Below, piece by piece: positions 18,034 to 27,762 of a stretch of 64,000 nt of DNA. The DNA lies in contig NZ_JAYKZZ010000011.1 of assembly GCF_035818675.1 (NCBI RefSeq), positions 124,001-188,000 on the forward strand, in the 5' to 3' direction. The notes beneath the pieces were generated by a model. That model was not told the DNA's origin. It saw nothing but the letters and a program-made list of their open reading frames with translations, and made no database searches. Position numbers and translations under genes: made by a program. This DNA comes from Parapedobacter flavus (GTDB lineage Bacteria > Bacteroidota > Bacteroidia > Sphingobacteriales > Sphingobacteriaceae). Within the stretch, counting starts at the first letter, position 1. Every line of letters starts with the position of its first letter.

Positions 18034-21000
18034 ATGATGATTCGAATGCAACTAAAACAGTTAAGTGGCATCCTGCTGGCCCTGCTGTGGTTCTTGCCGG
18101 CAAGTTATGCCCAGCAGGGTACGGTAAGCGGCCTTGTTGAAGACCAGCAGGGGCAACCGCTCGAGGGGGTCACCGTGACCGTGCGAAACCTGGGTCGGCA
18201 GACCGTAACGGACAACAACGGGAATTACAGCATTGCGGCAACCTCGCCGCATACGCTGGTATTCTCGCTTGTGGGCATGGAATCTCAAGAAGTGGCCGTC
18301 GGCAACCGGTCAACCATCAACATTACGTTGGTTCCATCATCAGAAACCCTGGGTGAAGTAGCCGTGACCGCCTTCGGTATCAAACGGGAGGAACGGTCGC
18401 TGGGTTATACGGCCCAGTCGGTCACGGCCGAGGAACTAACCGTCAATAAACAGCCTAACATGGTGAACGCGTTGCAGGGAAAAATCGCCGGTGTCCAGAT
18501 CCGAAATACGGGTGGCGCACCCGGCCAAGGAGCAAAGATCCAGATTCGGGGGGTCAATTCGTTGGACCCGAGTCGGGGGAACTCCCCGTTGTTTGTCATC
18601 GACGGGGTGATTATGGATAATAGTACGTCTACGCAGTTTTCTTCGGCTGCTGGGCGCGGCATGAGTAACCGGGCGGTAGATATCAATCCCGACGATATCG
18701 AGTCGATGAACATCCTGCGCGGTGGGGCGGCAACGGCACTGTATGGCCTGCGTGGCTCAAACGGCGTGGTGGTTATCACCACCAAACACGGGAAGGTTGG
18801 GGACATCCGCATCAATTACCAGGGCTCGGTAGGCATTGATGAGGTGAATAAATTTCCGCAGATGCAGGATGTCTATACCCAAGGCTGGGGAGGCGTGTAT
18901 GATACCGATTCTTTTTGGCCCGCCTACGGGCCTACGGTGGAGGAAGCCCGTGAAATCGATCCCACCCATCCGGCCAAGCTATACAATTACCTGGAAGACG
19001 CCTTTGATACGGGTCATCAATATAAAAACACGTTAAGCATATCGGGCGGGTCCGAACGCCTCACTTACTATTCGTCCCTGTCGCAATTCAAGCAACAGGG
19101 CATCATGCCGTTTACAGACTTCAAGAACCTGCAAGCACGGCTGAATACCCAGGTGAAAGCCAGTGAAAAGTTCAGTATAACGACCAATATGAGCATCAAC
19201 AACAGTGGTGGCAACCGAGGCAATGCAGGGCTGTATAATGAGCAGTTGGCTTATTGGGTGCCGCGGTATGATGTGCGGCACTACCAAAAGGAAGATGGCA
19301 CGTTATATATGGCCTTCCCGGGCCTTTCCGAAAACCCGATTTACGTAGCCAAGACCAATCGGTTTGAAGACGATGTGCTGCGTTTCATCGGCAATACCAC
19401 GCTCAATTACCATCCGTATGAGTGGCTGGGTCTTACCTATACACTCGGCGTAGACGCTTACCGCGACAACAGGCAGGGAACGGCCCCTGGCTTTCAGGGA
19501 TTGGAAGGCGAGATACTGGTAGGCGCGAACGGTGCCGATGTGGATGGCGCGGGCGGACTTGGATTCTACAACGTGTATGATACCAAATACCGCACCTTCA
19601 ACAGTACGTTTATGGTCAACCTCTCCCATCAGCTGTCGTCAGACTTCCACGGCTCGTTGCGGTTGGGTAACGAAATCTTCGATCGGAAAATCTATCGCTC
19701 GGCTACCGAAGGCTGGGACCTCACCATCTGGAACTGGTACCATATGAGCAATGTGAATGAGCTGAGGACGGATACCTACCGGGAGGATTACCGGCTCATG
19801 GGTACATTTGCCGATGCGACGCTAAGCTTCAGGGAATACCTTTATCTGAATGCGACCCTCCGAAACGATATGACCTCGTCGCTGCTCGCACCGAACAATT
19901 CATTCTTTTACCCGTCGGCAAGCCTCAGCTACGTGATGTCTGACCACCTGTCGCTGCCTGCCGTGATGGATTATACCCGGTTGCGCTTTTCGTATGCACA
20001 GATCGGTAAGGATGCATTGCCCTATGCCACCAGCTTGGGCTATACGGGCTATGATTTGCTGCCCACCGGCCTTACAGGATTTACTCGGGACGCGTTGCTC
20101 GGCAATCCGGATCTACGGCCCGAATTCACCAACACCTTCGAGGCCGGCCTGGTTATGCATTTCTTTGGCAACCGGCTTCGCTTCGATGGTAACTTCTACC
20201 ACTCCATTTCCAAGGATCAGATCATGCAGGCGCCCATATCAACCACTACGGGATATGTTATCGCCTCCCTCAATGTGGGTGATATCCGCAATACGGGTAT
20301 AGAGCTGACACTCGGTGGTACGCCGGTGAAAAACCAGCACTTCACATGGGATACCGAACTGAACCTGTCGGCCAACCGGAATAAGGTGCTGTCGCTCAAT
20401 GAAGATCTTGGCGGCGAGTTGGTGGTCGCTTCGGAATTCGGCTACCTGAGCTCTAATGTGGAAATGCGCGTTATCCCCGGGCAGCCCTACGGGGTGTTGT
20501 ACGGCCGTACCTACCAACGGTATTACACGCCGGAAGAGATCGAGGCGGATGTGGACGAATCGCTGAAGTTAGACGAAGACCGGCCGCTGCTTATCGGCGA
20601 TAATGGATTCCCGATGCTGAGCTCCGTTTCCGATGCGAAGCAACTGGGGAGTGTGTTTCCGAAACTCATCGGCGGGTGGTACAATAACTTCCAGTATAAA
20701 GACCTGTCTGTTTCTGTATTGATCGATGGTCAATTCGGTCAGAAATATTATAACCAGATGGATAATTTCTTGGCGGCCTTCGGTATGGCCGACTACACGC
20801 TGAACCGCAATGACCATATGGTTTTCGAAGGGGTACTGGCCGACGGTTCGCCCAACACCCAGCAAGTGTGGCTAGGGCAGGGTGAGGATGCGGTAACGGG
20901 CAGGGACTACGGCAATGGGTATTACCGTAACTATTACCGCGGCAACTCCGAATATTTCGTGCAGAATGCCAGTTGGGTGAAGTTGCGGTCGGTATCGCTC

Positions 21001-21213
21001 AATTATAGCCTGCCAGCCAAGTGGTTCGGCACTCGGTTCATCAGGAACGCCTCCGTTGGCTTGACCGGGAATAACCTATTGGTGTTTACCGATTACAACG
21101 GATACGACCCCGAGAACTCAACGAGCAGCAGTGGCTCCAGTGCAGAAGGGTTCGCGGGGATGACTTACCCGGCGTTGCGGAGTTACTTGTTTACACTGAA
21201 TGTTGGATTTTAA
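18034..21213 (+). CDS. SusC/RagA family TonB-linked outer-membrane transporter (unit B)
   Basis: 1059 residues from the ATG at 18034 (a TTG 48 bases earlier would add residues before an otherwise good signal peptide). The signal peptide ends near SYAQQ. A carboxypeptidase-D-like regulatory domain follows (about 28-105, GLVEDQQGQPLEGVTVTV), then a TonB-dependent plug (LGEVAVTAFGIKREERSLGYT, QIRGVNSL, FVIDGV) and a 22-strand barrel ending in an aromatic residue (LNVGF). With the SusD partner 15 bases downstream it forms a pedal-bin importer for an oligomer too large for porins. The context suggests a peptidoglycan fragment, but the substrate is not readable from the sequence. Confidence 0.93.
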   Translation: MMIRMQLKQLSGILLALLWFLPASYAQQGTVSGLVEDQQGQPLEGVTVTVRNLGRQTVTDNNGNYSIAATSPHTLVFSLVGMESQEVAVGNRSTINITLVPSSETLGEVAVTAFGIKREERSLGYTAQSVTAEELTVNKQPNMVNALQGKIAGVQIRNTGGAPGQGAKIQIRGVNSLDPSRGNSPLFVIDGVIMDNSTSTQFSSAAGRGMSNRAVDINPDDIESMNILRGGAATALYGLRGSNGVVVITTKHGKVGDIRINYQGSVGIDEVNKFPQMQDVYTQGWGGVYDTDSFWPAYGPTVEEAREIDPTHPAKLYNYLEDAFDTGHQYKNTLSISGGSERLTYYSSLSQFKQQGIMPFTDFKNLQARLNTQVKASEKFSITTNMSINNSGGNRGNAGLYNEQLAYWVPRYDVRHYQKEDGTLYMAFPGLSENPIYVAKTNRFEDDVLRFIGNTTLNYHPYEWLGLTYTLGVDAYRDNRQGTAPGFQGLEGEILVGANGADVDGAGGLGFYNVYDTKYRTFNSTFMVNLSHQLSSDFHGSLRLGNEIFDRKIYRSATEGWDLTIWNWYHMSNVNELRTDTYREDYRLMGTFADATLSFREYLYLNATLRNDMTSSLLAPNNSFFYPSASLSYVMSDHLSLPAVMDYTRLRFSYAQIGKDALPYATSLGYTGYDLLPTGLTGFTRDALLGNPDLRPEFTNTFEAGLVMHFFGNRLRFDGNFYHSISKDQIMQAPISTTTGYVIASLNVGDIRNTGIELTLGGTPVKNQHFTWDTELNLSANRNKVLSLNEDLGGELVVASEFGYLSSNVEMRVIPGQPYGVLYGRTYQRYYTPEEIEADVDESLKLDEDRPLLIGDNGFPMLSSVSDAKQLGSVFPKLIGGWYNNFQYKDLSVSVLIDGQFGQKYYNQMDNFLAAFGMADYTLNRNDHMVFEGVLADGSPNTQQVWLGQGEDAVTGRDYGNGYYRNYYRGNSEYFVQNASWVKLRSVSLNYSLPAKWFGTRFIRNASVGLTGNNLLVFTDYNGYDPENSTSSSGSSAEGFAGMTYPALRSYLFTLNVGF

Positions 21214-21228
21214 TCGGGAGACAGAATC

Positions 21229-22665
21229 ATGAAAACCTCAATAACGAAAACAACAAAAAGACTGGTGGTAGGGGTGCTTACGATGGCCTTGGCCTTCCAT
21301 AGTTGCGGGGATTATTTCGATGTGGGCAATAATCCAAACCTGGTAACGGCACCCAACGTGAACTCTTTGTTGGCATCGACAACCCACCGCGTGGGTATGA
21401 ATGCTTATCGGTATGGCAGTGCGGTGGCCAACTATGCGCAGTATATCGCTAGCCCCACCGAAGCATCGGCCACGGACATATACGACATCACCGATTTGTC
21501 CACTTCGTGGTCGCAGGCCTACTACGGCATGTCCGATGCGCACGACATGGTGATGTTGGCCGAAGAAGCAGGTGCAGACCTGCATGTTGGCGTAGGCAAG
21601 TTGCTCATTGCCTATCAGCTGAGCTTGGTCTTTGGTACTTGGGGTTCGGCCCCCTATTCGGAAGCATTTAACAAGGTGGAAACCTTTACACCCGCCTATG
21701 ATTCGCCGGAACAACTGTATGCGTCGATCGGGCAGCTGATTGACGAAGCGATTGTGGCGCTGGGCAGTACCGATGCCACCATGGAGCTCGATGCCGATCT
21801 TGATGTCATCCATGGCGGCGATGTGGAGCGTTGGGTACGTACCGCTTACGGGCTGAAGGCGCGGCACCTCAATAAGATTTCGAAAAAGGCAAGTTACGAC
21901 CCGCAGGCGGTGCTCGCCGCTCTGGACAATGCTTATGCTTCTGCAGACGATGACATGAAAATGGGTGTGTTTAATGGAGACAATCCGTGGTCGGGCATTG
22001 CGAGCAGTAATTTAGGTGGCTTGCTGGGCGGTTGGTTGTCCGCCAATTGGGTGAACCATCTGAATGGCGTTACCTATGGCCTTGTAGACCCCCGGGTAAG
22101 CCGGATTACCGACTTGACGGTGAATGGTGATTACAAGGGCACGCCCAATGGCGGCGGTAACCAAGGCCCCTTAGCGAATACGGTTTACGACGAATGTTAT
22201 ATATCGGCCAATAGTCCGATCAGCAGCGAGACCGCGCCGATCTATATCATGACCTATGCCGAGCTGAAGTTCGTTGAAGCAGAGGCGGCGCTCCGCGCTA
22301 ACCTGCAGGCCCGCGCATATGCCGCTTACCTCGACGGGATACAGGCAAGCATGGATATGCTTGGTGTGCCGGGAGACGAAGCAGCAGCCTATAAAGCACA
22401 TGCTTCGGTGGGTGTCGGTGCGGCCAGTCTGACGCTCGATTTGGTTTTCAAAGAAAAATACGTGGTCACTTACCTTAACCACGAAGCTTGGAACGATGCC
22501 CGTCGGCACGATTACGGATATGAAGGCTTCCAGATGCCCCAGGGAGCAGTGCTTCCCGCATTTATCCGGCGTGTTGCTATCCCCAATACCGAGATCGTAA
22601 GCAACCGGGTCAACATCCCCGAGCAGGAATCGTTGGATACCCCCCTATGGTGGGACCAGCCGTAG
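21229..22665 (+). CDS. SusD/RagB lipoprotein (SusD_2 type, unit B)
   Basis: 478 residues with lipobox AFHSC (lipidated Cys26), so a surface or outer-membrane lipoprotein that caps the SusC barrel and binds ligand. The early region NPNLVTAPNVNSLLASTTHR and the later YIMTYAELKFVEAEAALR (helical repeat) followed by VTYLNHEAWNDARR near the C-terminus match the SusD-like outer-membrane lipoprotein branch rather than classical SusD. This sets it apart from the other three SusD proteins in the window. Co-transcribed with the SusC before it and followed by a strong terminator. Confidence 0.9.
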   Translation: MKTSITKTTKRLVVGVLTMALAFHSCGDYFDVGNNPNLVTAPNVNSLLASTTHRVGMNAYRYGSAVANYAQYIASPTEASATDIYDITDLSTSWSQAYYGMSDAHDMVMLAEEAGADLHVGVGKLLIAYQLSLVFGTWGSAPYSEAFNKVETFTPAYDSPEQLYASIGQLIDEAIVALGSTDATMELDADLDVIHGGDVERWVRTAYGLKARHLNKISKKASYDPQAVLAALDNAYASADDDMKMGVFNGDNPWSGIASSNLGGLLGGWLSANWVNHLNGVTYGLVDPRVSRITDLTVNGDYKGTPNGGGNQGPLANTVYDECYISANSPISSETAPIYIMTYAELKFVEAEAALRANLQARAYAAYLDGIQASMDMLGVPGDEAAAYKAHASVGVGAASLTLDLVFKEKYVVTYLNHEAWNDARRHDYGYEGFQMPQGAVLPAFIRRVAIPNTEIVSNRVNIPEQESLDTPLWWDQP

Positions 22666-22688
22666 CGATCAATACCGAATTAAATCAG

Positions 22689-22728
22689 AAAGAGCTTGGG
22701 TCGATAAACGATTACAGGCTCTTTTTTT
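22689..22728 (+). terminator. Intrinsic terminator after SusCD unit B
   Basis: A 7-bp stem (AAAGAGC 22689-22695 with GCTCTTT 22718-22724) runs directly into a T-run (22722-22728). It isolates unit B from the namZ unit. Confidence 0.75.
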
Positions 22729-22739
22729 ATCTTGCATAG

Positions 22740-22753
22740 CGCATAAAGACGCA
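22740..22753 (+). promoter_or_regulatory. Distal copy of the operator-like motif before namZ
   Basis: CGCATAAAGACGCA, two CGCA cores 10 bp apart, 134 bases before the proximal motif at 22874. A third GCATAAAAAC half follows immediately. Confidence 0.45.
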
Positions 22754-22843
22754 TAAAAACTCACGACATAAAATCGTTAAAAACTATTTAGCTATAAAAC
22801 AAGTCATTATAGCGCGCTCAGAAAGACGAAAAATGCGGTTGAC

Positions 22844-23025
22844 TGTCTGTTTTCGTGTTTTATATAAAAAACATGCAAAAACATGCACGACTTTGAAGAA
22901 TATTGTCTAATATTGTATATCCAATTTAGTGTAGACCTTAAAATTGACGCATGGGTTTTTTTACGACAACTAAAAACAACGCGAAGCAAGGGTGGCTTTT
23001 CGCTTTGGTGTTGCTTCCTTTGGTA
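22844..23025 (+). repeat. Shared 5' cassette copy 2 (promoter plus signal-peptide codons)
   Basis: Counterpart of 11624-11806. It aligns through the TGTCTGT block, operator-like motif, TAnnATTG box, TAGACCTTAAAATTGACG and 25 N-terminal codons. In this copy the codons have drifted to end in a lipobox, turning a signal peptidase I leader into a lipoprotein leader. Confidence 0.8.
22874..22915 (+). promoter_or_regulatory. Operator-like motif and promoter of the namZ unit
   Basis: TGCAAAAACATGCA (22874-22887) is identical to the site before the GHL10 gene, and TAATATTG starts 21 bases after it (22908-22915). A TGTTTTCGTGTT block (22848-22859) lies 14 bases before the motif. Confidence 0.6.
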
Positions 23026-24198
23026 ACCATACTAGCCTGTGGGGGCAATGCCCAACAGCGCGATAGCGATGCTGCCGACACCTCCGGCGATGCCGGTATC
23101 CATACCGGCGCCGAGCAGCTCGATCGTTACCTGCCGCTGCTTGCCGGTAAGAAGGTGGGTATGATGGGTAACCAAACCTCGGTGGTGGGCGACCGTCATC
23201 TGGTGGATGTGCTACTTGAAAAAGGGGTGGACCTGCAGTTTGCCTTTGCGCCTGAACATGGCTTCCGGGGCAAAATTGAGCGCGGGGAGAAGGTATCGAA
23301 CGAGGTTGATGAGGAAACCGGCCTGCCGTTGTATTCGCTGTATGGCAAAAACGAAAAGGCCGACTCCATCGTTGCTGCCGTGGATGTAATGCTGTTTGAT
23401 CTGCAAGACGTGGGGGCGCGGTTTTATACCTATATCACCTCCATGCACCGGGTGATGCAGCTGTGTGCCAACAACGGAACGAAATTGATTGTGTTGGACC
23501 GCCCCAACCCGAATGGCGACCAGGTAGACGGGCCCGTACGGAAAGACGACAAGTTCAAATCGAATGTAAGTTACCATAAAATCGCGATGATCCATGGCCT
23601 CACGGTGGGCGAGCTGGCCAAGATGATCAATGGCGAAGGCTGGCTCGATGGCGGTGCGCAGTGCGACCTCGAAGTCATCACCGTGCAGAACTACGACCAC
23701 AATACGCCCTACGAGCTGCCGGTTATCCCTTCACCCAGCCTGCCCAACCAGCTGTCGGTAAGGCTATACATGTCGTTGTGCCTGTTTGAGGGTACCGATA
23801 TTAGCGTGGGCCGTGGCACGGATTGGCCTTTCCAGGTGTTAGGCTACCCTGATCCGGTATTTGGCGACTTCACGTTTACGCCGGGCACGCGCCCCGGCAT
23901 GGCTGCCCACGTAGAGCAGCAGGGTAATGAATGTTATGGGCTCGACTTCCGCGGACTGGACCCCCAAGAGCAGACCTTTACACTCAAATACCTCATTGAT
24001 TTCTATAAGAAAGCGCCATTCAAAGACACGTTCTTCTCGCGCCCCGAGTTTTTCGACAAACTGGCCGGTACGGACGAACTGCGTAAGCAGATCATTGCCG
24101 GGAAGAGCGAAGCCGAAATACGCGAATCGTGGGCTGCCGATTTGGCCACGTACAAAACCATGCGTAAGCAGCACTTGTTGTATCCTGATTTTGAATAA
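22951..24198 (+). CDS. namZ: NamZ-type exo-beta-N-acetylmuramidase (DUF1343), lipoprotein
   Basis: 415 residues with lipobox ILAC (Cys30). The DUF1343/YbbC signatures are all present: MGNQTSVVG (72-80), FAPEHGFRG (99-107, with the Glu102 that matches the proposed catalytic residue region), DLQDVGARFYTY (150-161), DRPNPNG (183-189), IPSPSLPN and GTDISVGRGTDWPF. Family members from Bacillus and Tannerella release MurNAc from the non-reducing end of peptide-free glycan. It is the clearest link of this locus to MurNAc catabolism. First gene of a unit with the SusC gene 79 bases downstream. The leader and first 25 codons come from the same cassette as the GHL10 gene at 11732. Confidence 0.93.
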   Translation: MGFFTTTKNNAKQGWLFALVLLPLVTILACGGNAQQRDSDAADTSGDAGIHTGAEQLDRYLPLLAGKKVGMMGNQTSVVGDRHLVDVLLEKGVDLQFAFAPEHGFRGKIERGEKVSNEVDEETGLPLYSLYGKNEKADSIVAAVDVMLFDLQDVGARFYTYITSMHRVMQLCANNGTKLIVLDRPNPNGDQVDGPVRKDDKFKSNVSYHKIAMIHGLTVGELAKMINGEGWLDGGAQCDLEVITVQNYDHNTPYELPVIPSPSLPNQLSVRLYMSLCLFEGTDISVGRGTDWPFQVLGYPDPVFGDFTFTPGTRPGMAAHVEQQGNECYGLDFRGLDPQEQTFTLKYLIDFYKKAPFKDTFFSRPEFFDKLAGTDELRKQIIAGKSEAEIRESWAADLATYKTMRKQHLLYPDFE

Positions 24199-24277
24199 CT
24201 CAACTAATATAGCGACAAACAACTAACCGTATAGAAACAAAAAAATGGATTTTACTAACGATTAAAACAGGTTCATT

Positions 24278-27200
24278 ATGAGAAGACTACTACGATTCGC
24301 GGTAATGATTGCGGGTGGCGTTTGCTTTGGAAATTTTGCTTTCGGAGCAGCGGCATTCCCGGACGTTGTTGCGAAAACTGTTGAAAGCAAAGCTACAGTA
24401 GCAAGCCAACAGACAGTACAAGGAAGGGTGACAGGTGCGGACGGCATACCATTGCCGGGTGTAAGTGTGTCTGTGATAGGCGGGAAGGAGGCTACCAGCA
24501 CGGACGAAAACGGCAATTATACAATTGAGGCCTCTACAGGGAGTAAACTACGGTTTACGATGATTGGCTATACGAGCAGGGAAATCAATGTAAGTGGCAG
24601 CAATCTGGACATTACTCTGGAAGTCAGCGACCGAAGTTTGGAAGAGGTCGTTGTGGTAGGTTATGGTACCCAGAAAAAATCGCACTTAACCGGAGCGGTG
24701 TCATCCGTTAATGTGGATGAAGTATTGGGAAGCAGGCCTATAACGGATGCGGGGCGCGGTCTTCAGGGAGCTGTGCCGGGGTTATCCGTGGTCGTTCCAA
24801 GCGGTGAGGTAGGCTCCAATCCGATCATCAGGATACGTGGGCAAATTGGCTCCATTGCAGGTTCGGCAAACCCACTTATTTTGGTCGATAATGTTGAAAT
24901 TCCCAGCATCCAAATGATTAACCCCAATGACATCGAAACGATTACCATTCTTAAAGATGCCGCTTCGAGCGCAATTTATGGGGCTAAGGCTGCCTTCGGT
25001 GTGGTGTTGATTACCACCAAAAAAGGGGCGAAATCTGAAGTGACCAACATTACTTATTCAAATAATTCATCCTGGCAATCTCCATTTAAGGATATTGAAG
25101 TGGCAGGGATCGACGGGTTGGAATATACGCTGGAGGCTCATGAGAATATGAATCAATCGGGTACTGCAGCAGGGGGATTCTGGCGTATTAGCCGCGAAAG
25201 TTTTGAGCAGATTAAGGAATGGCAGGAGAAATATGGCGGTGTTGTGGATTACAATGATCCGGTGGTCTACAACCGTGACTGGTATTACGATGGAGTAGAT
25301 AAATATGGATTGCGGATTTATGATCCGGTAAAGACGATGATCAAGGACAATGCGTTTTCCCAAATTCATAATCTTGGATTGCTGGGCAAACGCGGTGACA
25401 CTGATTATAATTTAAGCCTTGGATACACCGGGCAGGAAGGCATGATGAAACCAGCCAATCATGACGATTTTAATCGGTTCACGTCGACACTGAGTTTATC
25501 TACTAAAGTTACGGACTTTATGACAGTGAGGGGTCGGGCGATGTATACAGATGCCACCAAACGCTATCCCAATTCCGCAACAGGTTTTGGTGCCGATCCA
25601 TGGCTGTATCTGTACCGTTGGAGCCGATTATTCCCAACAGGTGTTCAGGAACTTGGAGAAGACATTCGGGACCCCTATTTCGATACGAAAAAGGCCCACG
25701 ATGCGATCGATCAGGAGCGATTTACAAATTTGAATCTGGGAACGACCATCGATTTTACCAGTAATTGGGATTTGCAGGCAGATTATACCTACAGTACGGA
25801 GATTAACTCATTTACTTCTTCGATGCCTACGTTTGAAGGTGCGTTCCATTGGTATGCGCCGGAGCCTTGGGTAGACGAAGGAGGAAGCCGGGTTTATGTT
25901 GATGAGGAAGGGAATATAACGGATTCAGGAGGTGTTCCCGGCTATCGTTTTCCGATTACGGAATATATCAATAAGGATCAGAGTAACTTCTATAAAAGCA
26001 CGTTCTCCTCACAAAAGCACACGATCAACGCGTTTTCGACGTACCGCTTGAATCTCCAGGACAAGCATGCACTAAAGTTTATGTTGGGATCAAATATTGT
26101 CGGATACAACTGGGACAGCCATTGGTCTAGGCGGAGCGAGCTGATCAATTTCGACAACCCGCAATTTGATTTCACGGTGGGTACGCCAGACGTAGGTGGA
26201 GGCGCTGATTGGGAAGCGCAGGCTGGTTTTTTTGGCCGGGCGAATTATGCGTTTGATGATAAGTATTTATTGGAAGGCAATCTGCGTTATGACGCCACAT
26301 CACTTTTCCCTGCTGATCTGAGATGGCGCTGGTATCCATCATTTTCAGGAGGTTGGGTGTTGTCGAACGAATCGTTTATGGAATCAGTTGATCCGGTGTT
26401 GAGCTTTGCCAAAATCCGCGGATCGTGGGGGCGCATTGGTGACCAGTCGGTTGATAACGGACTTTATTTACCGAGAATGGGTATCTCAAGGAATTCGTGG
26501 TTGAACAGCAGTGGTGAGCAATTCTTCCAAATTGGGACTCCTAATCCAGTGTCTGCAGGTATTGGATGGCAGGATATTGAGCATGCTAATATCGGTGCTG
26601 ATCTGCGATTTTTCGGAAATCAGCTAGGTCTTGTGGTAGAGCTTTTCCAACGTGATACGCGAAACATGATTATTCCGGGCGACGATTTGCCGGCGACATA
26701 TGGTGCAAACGCCCCGCAGGGCAACTTCGGTAATTTAAGAACGCGGGGTTGGGAGCTGGAGGGCGATTACAGCCATAGTTTTGATAATGGATTGCGGTTG
26801 AGTGTGAATGCCAACATTTCGGATGCGACTACCATCATCACCAAAGGAGCAGACTGGCAGACACCCTGGGAGAACAGGAATATTAATAATACATTCACCA
26901 CCGGGAAAAGATATGGGGACGTTTATGGCTACGTGACGGATAGGTTATATCAAAAAGAGGATTTCGTGTATGATTCGGAGGGGAATTTTGAGCAGACTTG
27001 GATTGTATTCGAGGGGACTTCAAAATTGACCAATCAGCAGGTTGGCACTAACCCGGTTTATCAAACTTATTTTGAAGATGGCAATCAAACGATGCTAATC
27101 AGTCCGGGCGATGTGAAATTTGTTGATGTCAATGGTGACGGATACATCACTCCGGGCAAAAACACATTCGGTGATCCGGGGGATCGTGTGGTAATCGGTA

Positions 27201-27745
27201 ATTCCACGCCGCGCTATCAGTATGGTTTCCGTCTTGCTGCCGATTACAAAGGTATAGACGTGTCTGTATTTTGCCAAGGAGTTGGCAGGCGCGACATCTG
27301 GGGCGGCGGTCAATTAGCTATTCCTGGCTTTCATGTGAAGGACGGCGCCATGCCACAGGCTATTGCGGAGGATTTTTGGAAGGAAGACCGGACGGATGCA
27401 TTTTATCCCAGGGCGTGGCACCTGGGCGGAGCAAACTCAGGTTACGTAATGGTACCACAAACGCGATATCTTTTGGATATGTCGTATTTCAGGATTAAGA
27501 ACATCATGGTGGGTTACACGTTGCCTTCACGGTTGCTGCGGAGCATTCATTTAGCCAACGCGCGCATTTATGTTTCCCTGGAGAACATGTTTACGTTTGA
27601 TAATTTGCGAGGCCTCCCCATCGATCCTGAAACAATCAGTGGGCACTCGATACTACGGGAGGATGGTAATTACAACCTAGGTCGAACGGGGACGTCGAAC
27701 CCGACGTTTAAGTCGGCTTCGGTAGGGATACAAATAGGTTTATAA
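24278..27745 (+). CDS. SusC/RagA family TonB-linked outer-membrane transporter (unit C)
   Basis: 1155 residues, the longest SusC here. Signal peptide (about 1-26, FGAAAFP), a variable linker, then a carboxypeptidase-D-like domain (about 46-122, QGRVTGADGIPLPGVSVSV), the SusC signature SLEEVVVVGYGTQKKSHLTGA and the plug (LQGAVPGL, RIRGQIGS, ILVDNVE, NPNDIETITILKDAASSAIYGAKAAFGVVLITTK, in pieces), then the barrel. The base composition is lower than in the namZ gene before it: the 60 bases at 26221-26280 are about 42% G+C. The 1155-residue size and the insertion after the plug (GGFWRISRESFEQIKEWQEKYGG, in pieces) suggest a large-ligand importer. Ligand unknown; peptidoglycan or a wall polymer is inference from neighbours. 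Confidence 0.93.
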   Translation: MRRLLRFAVMIAGGVCFGNFAFGAAAFPDVVAKTVESKATVASQQTVQGRVTGADGIPLPGVSVSVIGGKEATSTDENGNYTIEASTGSKLRFTMIGYTSREINVSGSNLDITLEVSDRSLEEVVVVGYGTQKKSHLTGAVSSVNVDEVLGSRPITDAGRGLQGAVPGLSVVVPSGEVGSNPIIRIRGQIGSIAGSANPLILVDNVEIPSIQMINPNDIETITILKDAASSAIYGAKAAFGVVLITTKKGAKSEVTNITYSNNSSWQSPFKDIEVAGIDGLEYTLEAHENMNQSGTAAGGFWRISRESFEQIKEWQEKYGGVVDYNDPVVYNRDWYYDGVDKYGLRIYDPVKTMIKDNAFSQIHNLGLLGKRGDTDYNLSLGYTGQEGMMKPANHDDFNRFTSTLSLSTKVTDFMTVRGRAMYTDATKRYPNSATGFGADPWLYLYRWSRLFPTGVQELGEDIRDPYFDTKKAHDAIDQERFTNLNLGTTIDFTSNWDLQADYTYSTEINSFTSSMPTFEGAFHWYAPEPWVDEGGSRVYVDEEGNITDSGGVPGYRFPITEYINKDQSNFYKSTFSSQKHTINAFSTYRLNLQDKHALKFMLGSNIVGYNWDSHWSRRSELINFDNPQFDFTVGTPDVGGGADWEAQAGFFGRANYAFDDKYLLEGNLRYDATSLFPADLRWRWYPSFSGGWVLSNESFMESVDPVLSFAKIRGSWGRIGDQSVDNGLYLPRMGISRNSWLNSSGEQFFQIGTPNPVSAGIGWQDIEHANIGADLRFFGNQLGLVVELFQRDTRNMIIPGDDLPATYGANAPQGNFGNLRTRGWELEGDYSHSFDNGLRLSVNANISDATTIITKGADWQTPWENRNINNTFTTGKRYGDVYGYVTDRLYQKEDFVYDSEGNFEQTWIVFEGTSKLTNQQVGTNPVYQTYFEDGNQTMLISPGDVKFVDVNGDGYITPGKNTFGDPGDRVVIGNSTPRYQYGFRLAADYKGIDVSVFCQGVGRRDIWGGGQLAIPGFHVKDGAMPQAIAEDFWKEDRTDAFYPRAWHLGGANSGYVMVPQTRYLLDMSYFRIKNIMVGYTLPSRLLRSIHLANARIYVSLENMFTFDNLRGLPIDPETISGHSILREDGNYNLGRTGTSNPTFKSASVGIQIGL

Positions 27746-27762
27746 CTTCAAGAGACAGCAAG

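Noticed and set aside
22740..22760. Possible start of a CRISPR-like or tandem repeat array (GCATAAA units)
   Set aside because: Only two or three short units, no spacers; better explained as an operator-like site repeated before several promoters.
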